Assembly (NCBI RefSeq): GCF_000143415.4
Contig: NW_003314268.1
Span: 2,105,739 to 2,169,738 of the forward strand
Reading direction: 5' to 3'
DNA length: 64,000 bases
Source of the DNA: Selaginella moellendorffii
Taxonomy: Eukaryota > Streptophyta > Lycopodiopsida > Selaginellales > Selaginellaceae
Positions 46,605 through 61,417 of this stretch are shown here, piece by piece. Within the stretch, counting starts at the first letter, position 1. Every line of letters starts with the position of its first letter. The position numbers and the translations under genes are program-made. The notes beneath the pieces are model-generated. The model was not told the origin of the DNA. It was given only the letters and a program-made list of their open reading frames with translations, and made no database searches.

Positions 46605-48985
46605 TTAGACCTGTCGCTTTAAGAGTTTATCGATGGTGCCACCTTCATTGTACTTCTCAACCAGTTCCTTGGAGTAAGACGGAATGTGAGCTTCAGCTCT
46701 GAAAGTTAGCCAAGAACACAATCATATCGGCAATGCTGAACAGCAAAACGAACCTGGATTTCCCCATGGCGCGGTGTACATAGAGGTAATTCCTGATAGT
46801 GTGGTAGTCAAGAGAGTATCGTCCAAATTCCAGGCCCTTCGGCCCGATCTGTCATGCATCAATTATAAGACAAGACGATAAGAAATAAAGAGCTCCAAAC
46901 ACCAACCAGATTCAGCAGAAACGCAATAATATTACCAACAAATCGAGGTGCCGGGGCACTCTTTTGCAAGCCTGGCAACGAAGGACAGCAACAAATAAAA
47001 GGTTCTCTTTCATGAAAAGGAAAGATAACTTGCCTAGTTTCGCATTGTCATCTGCCTTGACCGTCTCCATGACAAATGGACGCCTGTCACCCTGGCCAGA
47101 CAGGAATTGCGAAATAAACGTGTGGAGGCGATGAAACATTCCATACCGTGCTAACAGTGGGTGTAACTTCAAGGAGATGCTTGACTAGATCCAGCATTTC
47201 TCTACCCCTCTCATTTCTGCACGCGTCCAATACTTTGCTCAGAAGAAAACGAGTAAAAATAAGTCCAAATCACTACCTAACGGTGACATATTGTGGGTGT
47301 TGAACCATACTGACACCAGGATATTTGGGAACTCCCATATAGCCCACCACGAGATCCTGTAATCACCATTCCACAGATCAAAACGTATGTTGAGAAAACA
47401 ATTTACAGTTCATACAGCCAATCCGTTGGTGTAATCGAAGCAGCTGCACAAAAACAAAAACAAACGACAAATCTTAGTTCCTTGGCATGATGAAAGTATT
47501 TGAAAATAAAGCACCTGTAGCATGATGGAGCTATCACATCGGTTAGATCACTAGCTGGTAAACAAAAGTAAGGAACCTGGAAAACGTTCATGATAGTGAA
47601 ACCAATCTCGAGAGATGAACAAGAACACCAACCTCTTCCATACGACCATCCAAGTGTTTCAGGTGAACCTAAGAGGCTAGACGTGTCAGTCTAATGAACT
47701 AGAAACGAGTTTACAACCTTGTAATCTTGCATGAACTCGTAGTGTAGAACAGTTTGAGGACTGTCACTCGCTGCTCGTAGAAACTTATCGAGCCCTTCTC
47801 TGGGGCCATTGTCCACTGCGGTTTCTTGCTTGTTAGCACATAATTGTGTGGGACTAGCAATAAAACTGACCATCTACTGACCGCAATTTGTACCAAGCAC
47901 GTAGAGCTTTTCAAGACCAAGATACTTCTCCACCGCCCTCAAAGCTGCCCCAAAAAATCAAGTAACGATCTATAGCTTGATTGAAATTACCTTGAACTTG
48001 GCACCCGACTCCACAGAACAGAAGCTTCTTGACACCAGCAGCCTACTAGGCGAAGTATCAAAAGCAAATCATAAGTTTTGACAATACAATACCTCCACGA
48101 GCGCCAGCGTGTTTAGATTTGGTGACAAGGTCGGTTTCACTCCTCGAGCGGCGAGTATTTCTTCAGGAGTCCTGAGAAACCAGATAGATATACCAAGAAT
48201 CTAGGTGGACAATATACCTTGCTAGCACGGGCCGGGGTGTGAAACGATCTTCTGGATCACTGAAGAAAGTCCTCTGTCAGAAAGTCCTATAAAGACCAGC
48301 AGCCTACCTCTGAACACATATAACAGCTTCCACGCGCTTTGTTTTGAGCATTTCTATTGCTATGGCAGTAACAATGCCTGTCCATTGGGCTCCTGAAAGT
48401 ATGTGCACGATTGGAAAAACGTAAAACCTGAGCCTTCGTCACTGTACCTTTGACAGGCTCAATCTTTCGTGCATAAAGTAACTCTTCATGAACTCCAAAA
48501 TATAACTCGTCCAAAGACTTTACATCTCGTGCTCTCCCATGCACTTCGGGCTCCATAGCCTGCGAATATAGATAGAATAAGGAAAACAGGAACACAAAAC
48601 AAGACTAGAAAAGCTCACCTCGACTTTAGTCATACCATTCCCGAGAAATGCACAGGCTTTCTTCACATGAGCTATGTAATACGAGTCACACAAGCCGCAA
48701 TGACTACGGCGAAAAGGTTAGTGAATTGAGCTCTTAGAAAGGATTGATAGCTTTACCTGCAAAATTCTTTCGCTGGATACGTGCTTCCCGGCTTGATGGG
48801 TTTCGACCTTTTCCTCCAATCTGTTTGAGGCTCCGTTGTTGTCTCGGCTGCAATCAAACCGCTGAGACTCCAGGCAATACAAACAAAACGATTGGAGTAC
48901 CTCGACACTGGCGCCGCGAACAGTTCCACCTCGAGGAGGAGATCAACGTCAGGTGGGAGCTACCAAGGTTCTGCAGCAGCGCCAT
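46605..48985 (-). CDS. HCAR: 7-hydroxymethyl chlorophyll a reductase, plastid
   Basis: Nineteen exons in transcript order: 48985-48901, 48847-48757, 48703-48619, 48559-48448, 48392-48308, 48259-48218, 48171-48093, 48042-47991, 47944-47882, 47815-47718, 47668-47633, 47576-47515, 47443-47416, 47356-47277, 47216-47147, 47091-47034, 46971-46907, 46848-46754, 46698-46605; 459 aa. A short Ser/Arg-rich transit peptide precedes WRKRSKPIKPGSTYPAKEF. The Cys ligands for Fe-S clusters are visible: CSHCGLCDSYY, FCGVGCQVQ, TNCVDNG and SCYSCFDY. SGDRRPFV-type and GPKGLEFGRYSL blocks follow. The enzyme reduces 7-hydroxymethyl chlorophyll a to chlorophyll a with reduced ferredoxin and FAD, the last step of chlorophyll b to a conversion. 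The intron 46972-47033 is of GC-AG type. It starts 73 bp after the plastid NFS2 stop. Confidence 0.93.
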
Positions 48986-49058
48986 AGCTGCAACGAAGAG
49001 AGGGTGCACGAAATGAGATTTATTACTGACAACTTAACTACATCTTCTGCTACATACG

Positions 49059-51065
<2,007 letters not shown>

Positions 51066-51655
51066 CTGGGGAATAACAGAGAATATTTCCAGAGCATATA
51101 CCGTACACCGGGATCAATCGCACGGCGGGGATTTCAAACGCCAAGATTCAACGGGTACGCAAGTGTGGGTTTCAAAACATGGCCGTACGATCTGGTAAGG
51201 TTGGTTTAGTGGGCGGATGAGATTGAAACGGGTTCCTAGGGCACGATTAGCGAATCTACGGCTGTCGCGACCCGTCAACATCGCTCCAGCTCTATAGCCC
51301 GTGAAGTCCGGCCCCCGTCACCGCCCTCATCAAGCCCCTACACTCTCTCCTGTGTGTGTGTGTGTGATAGATCTATCGACACTGTAATGTGGTATGTATT
51401 TAAGCGGGCATTGATGTAGCTGGAGAGATCGCGAGCGACACCAACCTTGAAAGTCCCCTCTTCCAAATCCCCAAAAGAGAGATTTTTTCTCTTCTGGTCT
51501 CTTCTGGGCTGTGAGAGCTACCAAAACCTTGAGAGTGGGAGCTCGAAATTCTTCTTGTTCTCTCCGTCCGGCATTTGGGTCTCTGGTCTGATCGGTTCTC
51601 GCAAGAGGGTTCTTGCGGAAGTGATTGGAAATGCCTAGTTCCAATCGGGATCACC
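51066..51655. promoter_or_regulatory. Divergent promoter region between NFS2 and the SEC14-like gene
   Basis: 590 bp between opposed start codons with a (TG)n run at 51351-51366. No single core element stands out. It also holds both 5' UTRs. Confidence 0.5.
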
Positions 51656-53450
51656 ATGGGCGGTAGGAAAACCAGCGACAATTCCGATGTGGACGATGTT
51701 CTTCAGCTGCTCCAGAGAGAAGCTCCACTCAGCAAAGAACAGGTATGTTTCCATTTGGTTGTGTATTTCTTCTAGTTTATGTGCGAGTTGAGTGACTTTT
51801 GGTGGCAATGCAGGCCGAGTATTGCAACGAGGCGTGCATCGCCAGATACTTGAGAGCTCGTTCCGGGAGTGTCAAAAAGGCTGCCAAGCAACTCCGAGCT
51901 TCCTTAAGTTGGCGTGAGAGCTTGGAAATCGGTATGATTTATATCAATCTCTAGCTGCATTCCATTCAGTCGCCATCTCTTTGTGCGAAATCAGTGAGCT
52001 TTTAAGTTTCTTGCAAAGTTTAAAGTTCTCTTTCCTTGTTTTTTCGTTTTTTTTTTCTTTTTCGTGCAGGGTACTTGACTGCCGATGATTTTCCAGCCGA
52101 GCTCGCCGCGGGGATCGCTTTTGTGTCTGGCCAAGACGACGACGGGAAGCCAGTTCTGGTATGTTTACCTCTAAATAAGATTTGCTTCCAAGCCGCAAAA
52201 GTGATGACTGGAAAAATCAATATGATCAGGTTCTCAGGACAAAACAGGAATTTCTTCCTCCTAGATCTCAGAAACGGTATGGTGCCAACAATCATTCTCT
52301 TACAAAAAAAGGTTTTTCTTACAAACTGACAGTGAATTCTTTTTCTGGAGGTTTATCCGTTTTTTAGTCTTTTCTTTTGAAGTGGCAGTCTCCTCCATGC
52401 CTCCCGGCGTTGATCAATTCGTCATGTTGATTGACTTCTCAGGTACTCCGAAGAATAAACTAAAACTCTAAACAATTCCTCGATCCAATTCTTTTACTCA
52501 CAGGCTCGTCAAGGGGAAGCTCGTCACTCCTCAGCTTCATACTCAGCATCATGAAGCTCCTCTCAGATCACTATCCGGAAAGACTAGCTCCATCGTTCTT
52601 CGTCGATGCACCTTCGATGTTCTACTACCTCTGGAAGGTGAGAAAAAGGAAGAAAACAACGTTTTTTTCCTTCGTTTTCCCCTCTTGATCACAGATGGAT
52701 GGATCGTAACTGCGTGTGTGTTGCATTTCCTGGCAGGGAATGGCCCCGTTCATCGATCACGCAACGAAAGAGAAGTGGAGCTTCTCGTTCTCCAGGGATC
52801 ACGACATGCAAATCTCAGCACCGTCGTGCGAGCCAGCAGAGCGTGCGCAGCCGCCACCCTCGTCGCTGCTCGCCGATTCCTCGTGCAGCTGCAGCAGCAC
52901 CCCATCCTCCTTCCGCGCCACCTTGTGCTACGAGGAGCGCCTCAACGCCATGAGCTTCCTCACGCCGCTCAGCTCGCCCGGCGGCCAGAGCTTCTTCAAA
53001 AACAACAGCCTCGGCGCCGCGCTCGCCTCGGACGCGCAGCACAGGTCCCTCTCCTTCTCCTCGCCCGCCGCCACCGCCACCATCGCCACCGCCGCCAGCT
53101 TCAACTTCCGCACGCCCGACTCCAGCTGCAGCGACGGCGGCGGCGTCGGGGGCTACGGCTCGCCAGTGTTTGCGCGCAGCAGCCGCTCGCGCGGGAGGAG
53201 CTCCTCCCGCGAGATGGGAAGTGTAGCGTCATCGTCGGCGCTGTCATACCTGGTGAAGCACAAGAGGAGCTCCAGCTCCAGCTCCAGCGCGGTGGAGTCG
53301 TTCCGGCCTTACGTCCGGCACGCCAAGGCCGGATACAGCGAGAGCGCCTACAGGGCCACCTTGAAGCCGCCGCTGGGGGGGCTACTCTGTGTCATCAAAA
53401 GCGCCCTCAACCTCGGGCAGACGGATGACTATCCCGCCACCCCGAGCTGA
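51656..53450 (+). CDS. SEC14-like (CRAL-TRIO) lipid-transfer protein with long disordered tail
   Basis: Seven exons: 51656-51742, 51814-51931, 52070-52158, 52230-52276, 52351-52442, 52504-52637, 52737-53450; 426 aa. The CRAL-TRIO N-terminal domain (ACIARYLRARSGSVKKAAKQ, LSWRESLEI) precedes the lipid-binding lobe (KPVLVLRTKQEF, FEVAVSSMPPGVDQFVMLID, LLSDHYPERLAPSFFVDAPS, YYLWKGMAPFID). The family moves phosphatidylinositol or similar lipids between membranes. After about residue 215 a Ser-rich, low-complexity tail follows, with a short conserved-looking end (ESFRPYVRHAKAGYSESAYR). Exons 4 and 5 were fixed by matching family members from memory; intron sequence there is partly open. Confidence 0.85.
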
Positions 53451-53633
53451 GAAAGCTCGTCATTGTTTTCTTCCCCACTAACTCACTCATAACGGAATAT
53501 ACCGAGGCTGGCAGAATATGCTTACGTTGTGTGTGACAGAATGTTCTCTTAGGGTTCGGCTAGCAGAATATGCTTCCTGGAGGAAAATGTAGATAGACGG
53601 AATATACTTCTAGGGCTAGGGTTTTGGAGCGTG

Positions 53634-53906
53634 ATGGCAGGGGTGCAGGTCGGGCGCGTCCGCGCGGATCCATCCAAGAAGGGCAAGGGGAAGAGGCTGC
53701 TGCCGCCGCCGCCAGGGGCCGGCGGGGGCGGCAGCGCGTCGGCGGAGGCGTCGGATGCGGCGCGCAAGGTGCTCAAGGAGTGGCCGACGTGGGCGATGAA
53801 GAAGCTCAAGACGGCGGTGCACTACGGCTTCATCCCGCTCATCATCGTCATCGGGATGAATGTGGAGCCCAAGCCGCATTGGACGCAGCTCTTCAGCCCA
53901 GTTTGA
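53634..53906 (+). CDS. TOM7: TOM7, small subunit of the mitochondrial outer-membrane translocase
   Basis: A single exon of 90 aa. The C-terminal half is the TOM7 signature: [19 protein letters not shown], then a membrane span PLIIVIGMN and the end [12 protein letters not shown]. The N-terminal half is a Gly/Pro/Lys-rich cytosolic segment, longer than in Arabidopsis. TOM7 modulates assembly and stability of the TOM complex that imports mitochondrial preproteins. The ATG chosen gives the MAGVQVG start, 183 bp after the SEC14-like stop. Confidence 0.93.
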   Translation: MAGVQVGRVRADPSKKGKGKRLLPPPPGAGGGGSASAEASDAARKVLKEWPTWAMKKLKTAVHYGFIPLIIVIGMNVEPKPHWTQLFSPV

Positions 53907-54517
53907 GCGAGTTTGGGCTGGTAACAAGAGAAAATGCTCCTTTTTCTTTTCTTGCTCCTCTCCTTGGTTTCAGTCGCTGGCTAGATGGATCACAGCCTAG
54001 AGTTTGGTAGCAAATCAACTTATAGTCACTAGTGAGGGAGAGATCTCTTGCCTCTGCCTATATGGATGGATGGTTTTCACATCGATTTGCGTTTCTTATT
54101 TGCATGTGAAGAATAAGAATGAACTAAACACTATGGTTTTTTTCTGTGTTATTGGCCGGAGAGGTTGGTCTTGTTCTTGATCATGTTGGTGACACCAGCC
54201 TTGTGATGATCCTGATAATTACACGATGAAGAGAAAGGAAAAAAAAATCCCGACTAGAAGAGGAGCGAAAGCAAAGACGAAGAGAAACTAAGAAGAGGGA
54301 GGAGTAAAAACACCCAGAATGCGGGCAGCAAGCAAGCAAAAAAGAAATCGTGAGGTCTTTTTTTTTACAAATCGAGGGTGTTGTGTTCTCTCCGCCAAAT
54401 GAATGCTTGCTTGCCTGCTTTGCTCGCTTGAATTGAGACTTTCTGCGTTGTCTTGATGTAGCCTAGCACCACCACCAGAGAATTGGAAAAAAAAAATGAT
54501 GTGGAGCTCTGGAGCTT
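53907..54517. other. Convergent 3' flanks of TOM7 and TTL
   Basis: Space between two convergent genes. Contains poly-A/T runs, compatible with 3' UTR and poly-A signals on both sides. No gene seen. Confidence 0.5.
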
Positions 54518-57500
54518 TCAAACGCCACCACACTGCTTCACAGCTTGCTCCAGCCCCTGTTGGCTGGGACCGAGAAGCTCCTTCACGTTGACACCGTTTC
54601 TGAAAATCTTAAAGGTTGGCACCGAGCTTATGCTTTCCAACTGTGCCAAGTACGGGCTATCATCGACATCAACCTGGACGAAAAGAAACAAAATCGATTC
54701 ACACCTATCCAAACAACAGCTCAATCGCAGCCAGCTTACCTTCGAGAAATTCACAGACGGATATCGTCTGCACAGCTCCTCGACAAAGGTGGAAAACTGG
54801 CGACATCTATCGCTCCACCGCGTCGTAAACTCCACCACGGACAAGCCTAGGAAAGAGAACAGAGAAAAGAGTGAACGCTTGCAAAACTGCCAGAAGAAAG
54901 CGCACAACGACTTACCGGGACAGGAGATTGCTTCCCTGAATTGGTCGTTTCTAAACACTTCTTCTACACCTCCCCCAAAATGTGTTCTCGATATTTCTTC
55001 ACCGCGTGATTTCTTGAGTGCCACTTGCACGTCGAAAAGAGCCTGCGCAACCTCCACATCTCCGGGATGCTCACGTCTTATTGCCTCGTAATCTCTTGCC
55101 GCGTCCTCCCACCGCTCAAGCTGGGAGAAGTAAAACCTTTGCTGTCAAAATCCCAAAGAAAAAAGCAGGCACGTACCTTGGCATACGAATGAGCCCGTCT
55201 CAGAAGCGCCTTCATGTACTTGGGCTGGACTTGCAAAGCTGCATTGCAATCCTCTAAAGTTTTCTCCCACTGTCCGAGCTTGGACCGACTAGCAGCACGG
55301 TTGCAGAGAAGGATTGCGTTCGCAGGATCAAGCTCCAGGCCTTCGGTATAAGCGGCACACGCTTCGAAGAACTTCGCAGCTTTGAAAAAATCATTGCCCG
55401 CCGCCCGGGCTTTCGACACTGTACGTGCTTTCCTCAGTAAAGAGGAAACTTCGAAGTTTTGGGGATCGAGACGGGCAGCCCGCTCTGTAATAGCTACGGC
55501 TTCTTCGAATCTGTAGAAAAAAAGCCTGGCAAGTTAGTAAGCGGTACTATGGACTTTAATGTTGAGGAATAAAACCGGTATATCAACGCACCTGCCTTGG
55601 GCCATGTCAGCCTGCGCTAGCAACACAACAAGATTGTTGCTGAATTCTACTTTTGTAGACCTGGGAGACGCGTCTTCTACTCGTCGAGCGGCAGCCAGTG
55701 CTGCGTCTGCTTCGTCTAACCTTTGCAGCTTCAGCAGGGATTCCGCTTTTAAAACGTACACCTACATAACTCGAGAGGTCAACGAATCTCAATTCTGGAA
55801 AGTTCCATCTTACCTGCAAGGAATAATCGGCCCCGGCAACAATTGCAGCATCACATTCTCGAAGAACAGCGTTCCAGTCTTTCAACTTCTTTGCTTCGAA
55901 ACAGTTCGTCAGCCTCCTTTCTATCAAAGTGATCCTTTGACTATCTCCTGTTTCATTCTGCTGACCGGATCCTTTGAGATGCTTTCTAGCTTGTTCTGTT
56001 TGTCCAAGTCTATTCCATCACACGCAGTAGAATGAATAAAACTGTGACAAGATTGCAAAAAACGACAGCGTACCTTAAGAGTAGAGAAACAAGTCGCTGG
56101 TGCGCCCGACTAAAAGAGGAGTCCAGTTTCAGTGCCATCTCTGATTCTTGCACCGCTTCCCCAACACGATTGAGCCCAGCCAATGCGGCGGCTCGGTTGC
56201 ATCTGTAGGCAGCCTGGTCGGGACACAAGGAAATGGCCCGGTCATATAGAGAGAGTGCCTTTGCAAAGTTTCCCTTCTTGTACTCGGCATTTCCCGAATT
56301 CTTGACATCTTCAGCTGAAACGTTGCTCTTGCTCTCGCCACCCGGAACAATGTTCCGTATACCTTGACTTTCTCCTGCCCTGCCTCCGTCAACATAAGAA
56401 ACTTTCTTGTAAGCAGAAGTGTTCGTTGTCCCTGTGAGTTTGATCCCAGTTCTGAGCTCTGCCGGGGACGCTGCCCCGACCAAAAATCTACTCGACGTAG
56501 GTGCCGGATTCGCGTTCAACCTGGTTCCATTGGATTCTCCTCCATTTTGCGTCTTGAGGATGCCACCCGGCTTCTCCTTCTTTATGGATCCATTGTCCAT
56601 GGCAGTAGTACTACCCCCACCATTAGCTACAGCATTAAAGGTTGAGAAGCTCCCACCAGTCACCATTCCAGTATTTAGAACCGGGCCACCTTTGCCACCC
56701 CAAAGGCTCTCGGCTGTAGGACTTCCACCATCGGAACTCCCTGCGCTTGAGTTGCTTCCATGAGCACCACCCTCTCCATTTTTCCTGCCCCTATTAAATA
56801 TCTCCGGTGTTGGACTTCCACCGCTGGAGCTACCACCACTGGAATTCCCATGATAGATTTCTCCACTTTTCCTGTTGGCCGTCCCTCGATGACCCTCCAC
56901 AGTCGGACTCTCTCCACTGGAGCTACCGCTGGAGTTACTTCCACGAGGGACCTCTCCAACTCTCCTCTGAGATCGAAAGCCATCTGCGATCTCCCCAGAA
57001 CTGGATAGACTCGCGCGAGGTATCTCGCCACTAAAGCTCGCACCACTGGAGATGCTTACTCGAGAGAGCTCGCCACTCTTCCTCGCAGGCCTCGACATGT
57101 CGAACATCGGACTGTCGCCGGAACTGGAGCTACTCCCGCGGGGAAGCTCCCCACTTCTCTTTTGCAGTGGCAAGCCTTCCACAACATTGCCAGTCGGAAA
57201 AGCTCCCCGTGATTTAAACGCATCCAAGCTTTCTGTGTCATGCTTAAAGGTGAAGCTATCCGAGGCGAGATTCAGCACCGCGGAGTCCTCCGACTTTGCT
57301 GCGTCCAAACTTCCATGCTTGGCAACTCCGCTTCTCCCCGGATTGTTACCAGCATTATTGCTGCTGGACAGCCTGGGTGCTCCAAAGAAGAAGTTTGTCG
57401 ACGCTAGCCTGGACGACGAATCTGGCACGGCCTCCCCGGAAAACGTGGCCCTCGTCGCTCCATTCGCCTGGGGCTTCAACTTGGCGAATGGATCCAGCGC

Positions 57501-57548
57501 CTCGGACGATCCTCCCAGCTTCTTGCCATCCGCCTGTGCGTGAGACAT
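54518..57548 (-). CDS. TTL: TTL-type tetratricopeptide thioredoxin-like protein
   Basis: Seven exons in transcript order: 57548-56074, 56009-55814, 55761-55592, 55510-55177, 55120-54916, 54846-54740, 54673-54518; 880 aa. The first ~370 residues are disordered and contain an array of ~30-residue units with the cores KSGE, SSSG and SPTxE. Two TPR blocks follow ([69 protein letters not shown]). The C-terminus is a thioredoxin-like fold ([38 protein letters not shown]) whose CxxC is reduced to a single Cys. TTL proteins scaffold brassinosteroid signalling and cellulose synthase responses under stress in Arabidopsis. The disordered part is longer than in typical TTLs. Confidence 0.9.
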
Positions 57549-59637
57549 ACTCGTACAGACAGTAGTTTGCGAGCTCGAGTGCTTGGGGACCACATAAATC
57601 TGTGACGAGCAACGCCCACCGGATCAAACTAGTGCCGAATCCTTCTGATCTACTACACCCACTACCGCTTCCGCCGCATCACCCCCCCGAGCCCCGACTT
57701 GTAAATTCCGCCACCAATTTGCCGAAAGGAGCCGGGAAGAGCCTGGCTCACATCTTACGTACTGCTGCTAAAAGCCTTTCCATGGCCTCCAGGCCCCAAC
57801 TTGTCCAATTTTCAATCCCATTGCCCCCAAATGTGGCCGTGACAGAGAAACCGATGATGGCACGTCTCATCCGAAAGAGCCGAGCGAGCGCCCCCCCGAT
57901 TTGGACAGCCAACGGGAACAGCCAAACCAGCGAATGGAACTTCTAAACCACCCTCTCAAGAAGAACAAAAGAGAGAAAGAGAGAGAGAGCAGTGAAAATG
58001 TGGGATGGGATGGAAATACCTAGTACCACCACTACTACTACCGTGGTGAAAGAAGGGAAATCTATGCCAGTACCGCTAAACCAATCTCCATCAATCCACT
58101 GCTTGCCTACCTTGTTTGAGCTCAAGAACAGCGCCGTGCGGGACCCTGTGTGCCAGCTCCTCTCTGGATCGGGGCCTACTGCCCTCCAGATCGGGTCCAG
58201 GCAATGTACCTATCTGGAAATCCGTCCGCGGCGCGGCCGATTTGACTTGGAAATCCCGAGCTCGCAGCTATGGCGGCAGCATTGGCGGCCGCGCCGGCGG
58301 CGAGATCGATCGGAGACGCCGCCATGGCCGCGGGGCGCCACCCCCAGCCCTTGCCCACGCAATGCTCATCGCTGGCAATCCCTAAGCCCTCACAAAATAA
58401 CCAGCGCTCGGGCTTGCTTTGCGCCTTCGTTTGCTCACACCCACACCATACCATCGCCTGGCGGAATATGCCGCGCGGCGAATATTCCGCCCGACCAACA
58501 GCTGTGGGCGGACGGGCCGGAACACGTGGCGGGCCCTTGCGGCTGACACGTCGGATGCCGCAGTGCCGCGAATTGTGGCAGCGGAGCAAATGATCTCGCC
58601 GCGGCGGCAGGCCCACCGCGCACGGTGCGGTAGAAAGGTGAAAGAACAGAGAAACTACTGGAGGTATATTTTCTTTTTTCACTTTGGAGTTTGACCAGGG
58701 GTTGATGAGTTGTGGAGGAAAATTTGGGCACACATTCTTCGCCCGCGTTGGTTGGCAACGCGTGAGCCCCAAGTCTTTCTTGGCACCTTTAAAATACTAG
58801 CGGTTAGCTCACCCCTTTAAAAAGAAAACTAACCCCCTACGTGGCAGCTGACTTGCCACGCACGTCATCACACGACCTTTGATTGATTCCTCCTTCCTCT
58901 TCATCTCCAGCTCGGAGTTCTATCCATCACGGTTGTGAATCGCTCGATGAAAGAACGTGAGATTGACGATGTATTGATCGATCATACATGGATGATTGAT
59001 TCTGGAATCAAATCAAATCAATCTCACCAGAAACATTTGGCGGGTTTCACCCATAATTCTCTCGAATCGCGAGTGGATGGAATGTTTGCCCCGGAGAGAG
59101 CGCGCGCTGTTCATCGACGCGACTGCCATCCAAACTCCATCGTCCGCTTCCTTGTGATGTCACTCTCTCCTACAATCAATCAATCCATCCAACTCGCCGG
59201 CCAAGTGGACTTTCACGATTCTTGGAGCGTTTCACGAAGCTCTCCAGAGGTTTTACTTTGGTACCTTGCTCCTTGGCTGACAGAGAACGAAAGGGATGAT
59301 CCATACTGCCTTGATTGTTTTGCTCTCCAGCAAATTTTGGTGTCCTCGCACGGGCGAGCGATCGTAAGCTCTCATTATAACAGCTGCGTAGCAACGGCAG
59401 CCATAACGAGCGAGCTTACGTTCTTGGTGTCACACTTTGCTTGAGGACATTGTAGACGTCGACGCGAAACTTAGTCTTGAATGTAAAGTCAAAATGCCAC
59501 TGTGATTGGAAACGCAAGCGATCGTTTCCATGGTCTCCAATATATACAACCAAAGGAAGAAAGAGCAAAAAAATACCTCGTTCCTTGATCCTAAGAAAGA
59601 ACTTGCTGTTCTGCCAAACGTTGTCTTTCGCGTTGAT
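57549..59637. other. Intergenic: TTL upstream region, GC-rich then mixed
   Basis: About 2 kb between the TTL start and the WVD2-like stop. A GC-rich island at 58140-58620 has overlapping open frames on both strands (such as 58270-58593) of Ala/Arg/Pro composition with no recognisable content, so I call none. Confidence 0.5.
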
Positions 59638-61417
59638 TTAAACCGAGCTAGCCAACAAGGTTGTCCCGTCCTCTCGTCTGATCTCCACGGAGGAACTGCT
59701 GCCGCAGCTCGATTGCACCGCTGTTTGGTTTGTCGATAGCAGTGATGGCGATGAAGTGGAGGAGGAAGCGTTTGCTGTTCCAGAGCGAGACTTCCCGGCG
59801 CTTGGAGTTTTTTTCTTTGAAGCTGGTGCGAGAGAGGGATATGCCGAATGATGACGCTGCTGCTGGCACAAGCGGACGTGATGGTGTTCATGATGGGTGT
59901 CCACGCTCGTTTTTCTCTCAAGTCGTCCCAATCTTGGAGAGATTGCTCGTGTTGCCGGTACCTTCGAATCAAAACAGCATTATACAGAAACCTGAAAACT
60001 TATCAGAAAATATTACCTTCTTACTTGGCTTTGACTCAGCAGGCTGTTCATGATAGAAATCTGGCATTGGCTTGGCCTTGAAAGTCAGGCTTCGTCTCAG
60101 CTTACGAAGGTCAGCTTCTTTCTCCTCCTGAAACAAATATCGGAACGGATGATCTGAAAAGTATTCTACAAAACCTGTGATTTAGCCTTGATCTGGTTCT
60201 TCTCTTGTTCCTTGGCAGCCAGCCTTTCCGCCAGCTTTGCATAGAACTGCATGACATGAACACGATCAAAATTCTGACTGAGCAGTGTGTTCACACCTCT
60301 TTTCTCTTTTGCGCTCGCTCTCCTGACTTCAGCTGGAACTCTTGACTTCGACGGTGACCGGCATTTGGAGAAGACTTTTTCGAGTCCTTTTTCTCTTCGA
60401 GGCTTTTCTCCGCCAATCTGCCACCGTTTACCGAGACATTAGCCGCGAAAAAAAGCAGATAATACGATAGAGAAGCTGCGCATACCGATATTCTTTCGCA
60501 TCTTGTTTTGTTGAACCTGTTGTCCCGACCTGCATAAATGTGACTTATGTCCTCAGACTCAAATGCAATGACAACTTACCTGTGCCTTCGTTGACGTCGG
60601 GATCTGTCTCTCAAGCCTCGGTCTGGAATCAGTGCCTTCACTCGTCTTCTTCTTATCAGCTGGCAGAGCGAGCGACTGAAAACCAGTCGATTTTCGGACA
60701 GCATTCACACGCCGAGAAGGATTTTTCAGATCAGCCACCACGTCCGAGGGAATCGAGCCTCGGCGCTTATTTGCACACGCTCGTTGTGTCAGGTGGCCAC
60801 AAACTCGTATAGGATGTACCATTTCTTTATGCATTTTATTTCCCTTGCGCATGGAAGGCTTGGCATTATTTTTTGTCTGCTGCACGGCAGGAGCTTCCTG
60901 TAAAAGACCAGTGGGAAAAATCATTATATAATACGAGCAACATACAAAAGCATACCTGGCTTTGTCTGCCATCATCGTCCGGGTCCTTGTTTTCTTTGAG
61001 AGCCGAGCCAACACCACTCGAGATGGTTGTAGTGCTGCCAACTTTGTCAATATTTTCTCCGTCCACTAAACTCGTTCCATCCAGTTTAATTTCCTCCAAG
61101 ACCGTATCAGAGTGCTCTTCGCAAGAACTGTCCTTGGATTCCTCGCACCCGGAAGAAAAATCCAGCGTCCGGACAGTGGCATCGCTCTGATCGATCACAT
61201 CGTCGTCGCCAATCTTGCAAGCGCTGCTGGCTCTTCTACTTCTTCTGCTAGAAACCGAGCATCTCTCGCTGGAAGCCGACTGAATAGCCTCCTCGAAGAA
61301 AGCAGCCTTTTTTGAAACTAGTCCCGGGCTGGAAGCACCATCCAGCTCCTCGATATAGCGACTAGGCAAAAAAACACAGCTCCTTTGCCTTGGTCCTACC
61401 ATCGTGGACCCATCCAT
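59638..61417 (-). CDS. WVD2-like TPX2-domain microtubule protein
   Basis: Seven exons in transcript order: 61417-60956, 60897-60580, 60529-60486, 60417-60297, 60246-60175, 60127-60017, 59961-59638; 483 aa. The TPX2 (KLEEK-type) domain spans exons 4-6: QEFQLKSGERAQKRKEFYAK, LAAKEQEKNQIKAKSQEEKE, LRKLRRSLTFKAKPMPDFYH. It is flanked by Ser-rich, charged disordered ends, as in Arabidopsis WVD2/WDL proteins, which bundle and stabilise cortical microtubules. The N-terminal exon is acidic (EESKDSSCEEHSD) and the C-terminus Ser/Thr-rich. The last intron ends in GAAG instead of CAG. Its upstream region is present as an inverted copy at 63638-63861. Confidence 0.88.

Noticed and set aside
58270-58593. 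Ala/Arg-rich frames in a GC island upstream of TTL
   Set aside because: Overlapping frames on both strands with skewed composition; no conserved motif or splice support.
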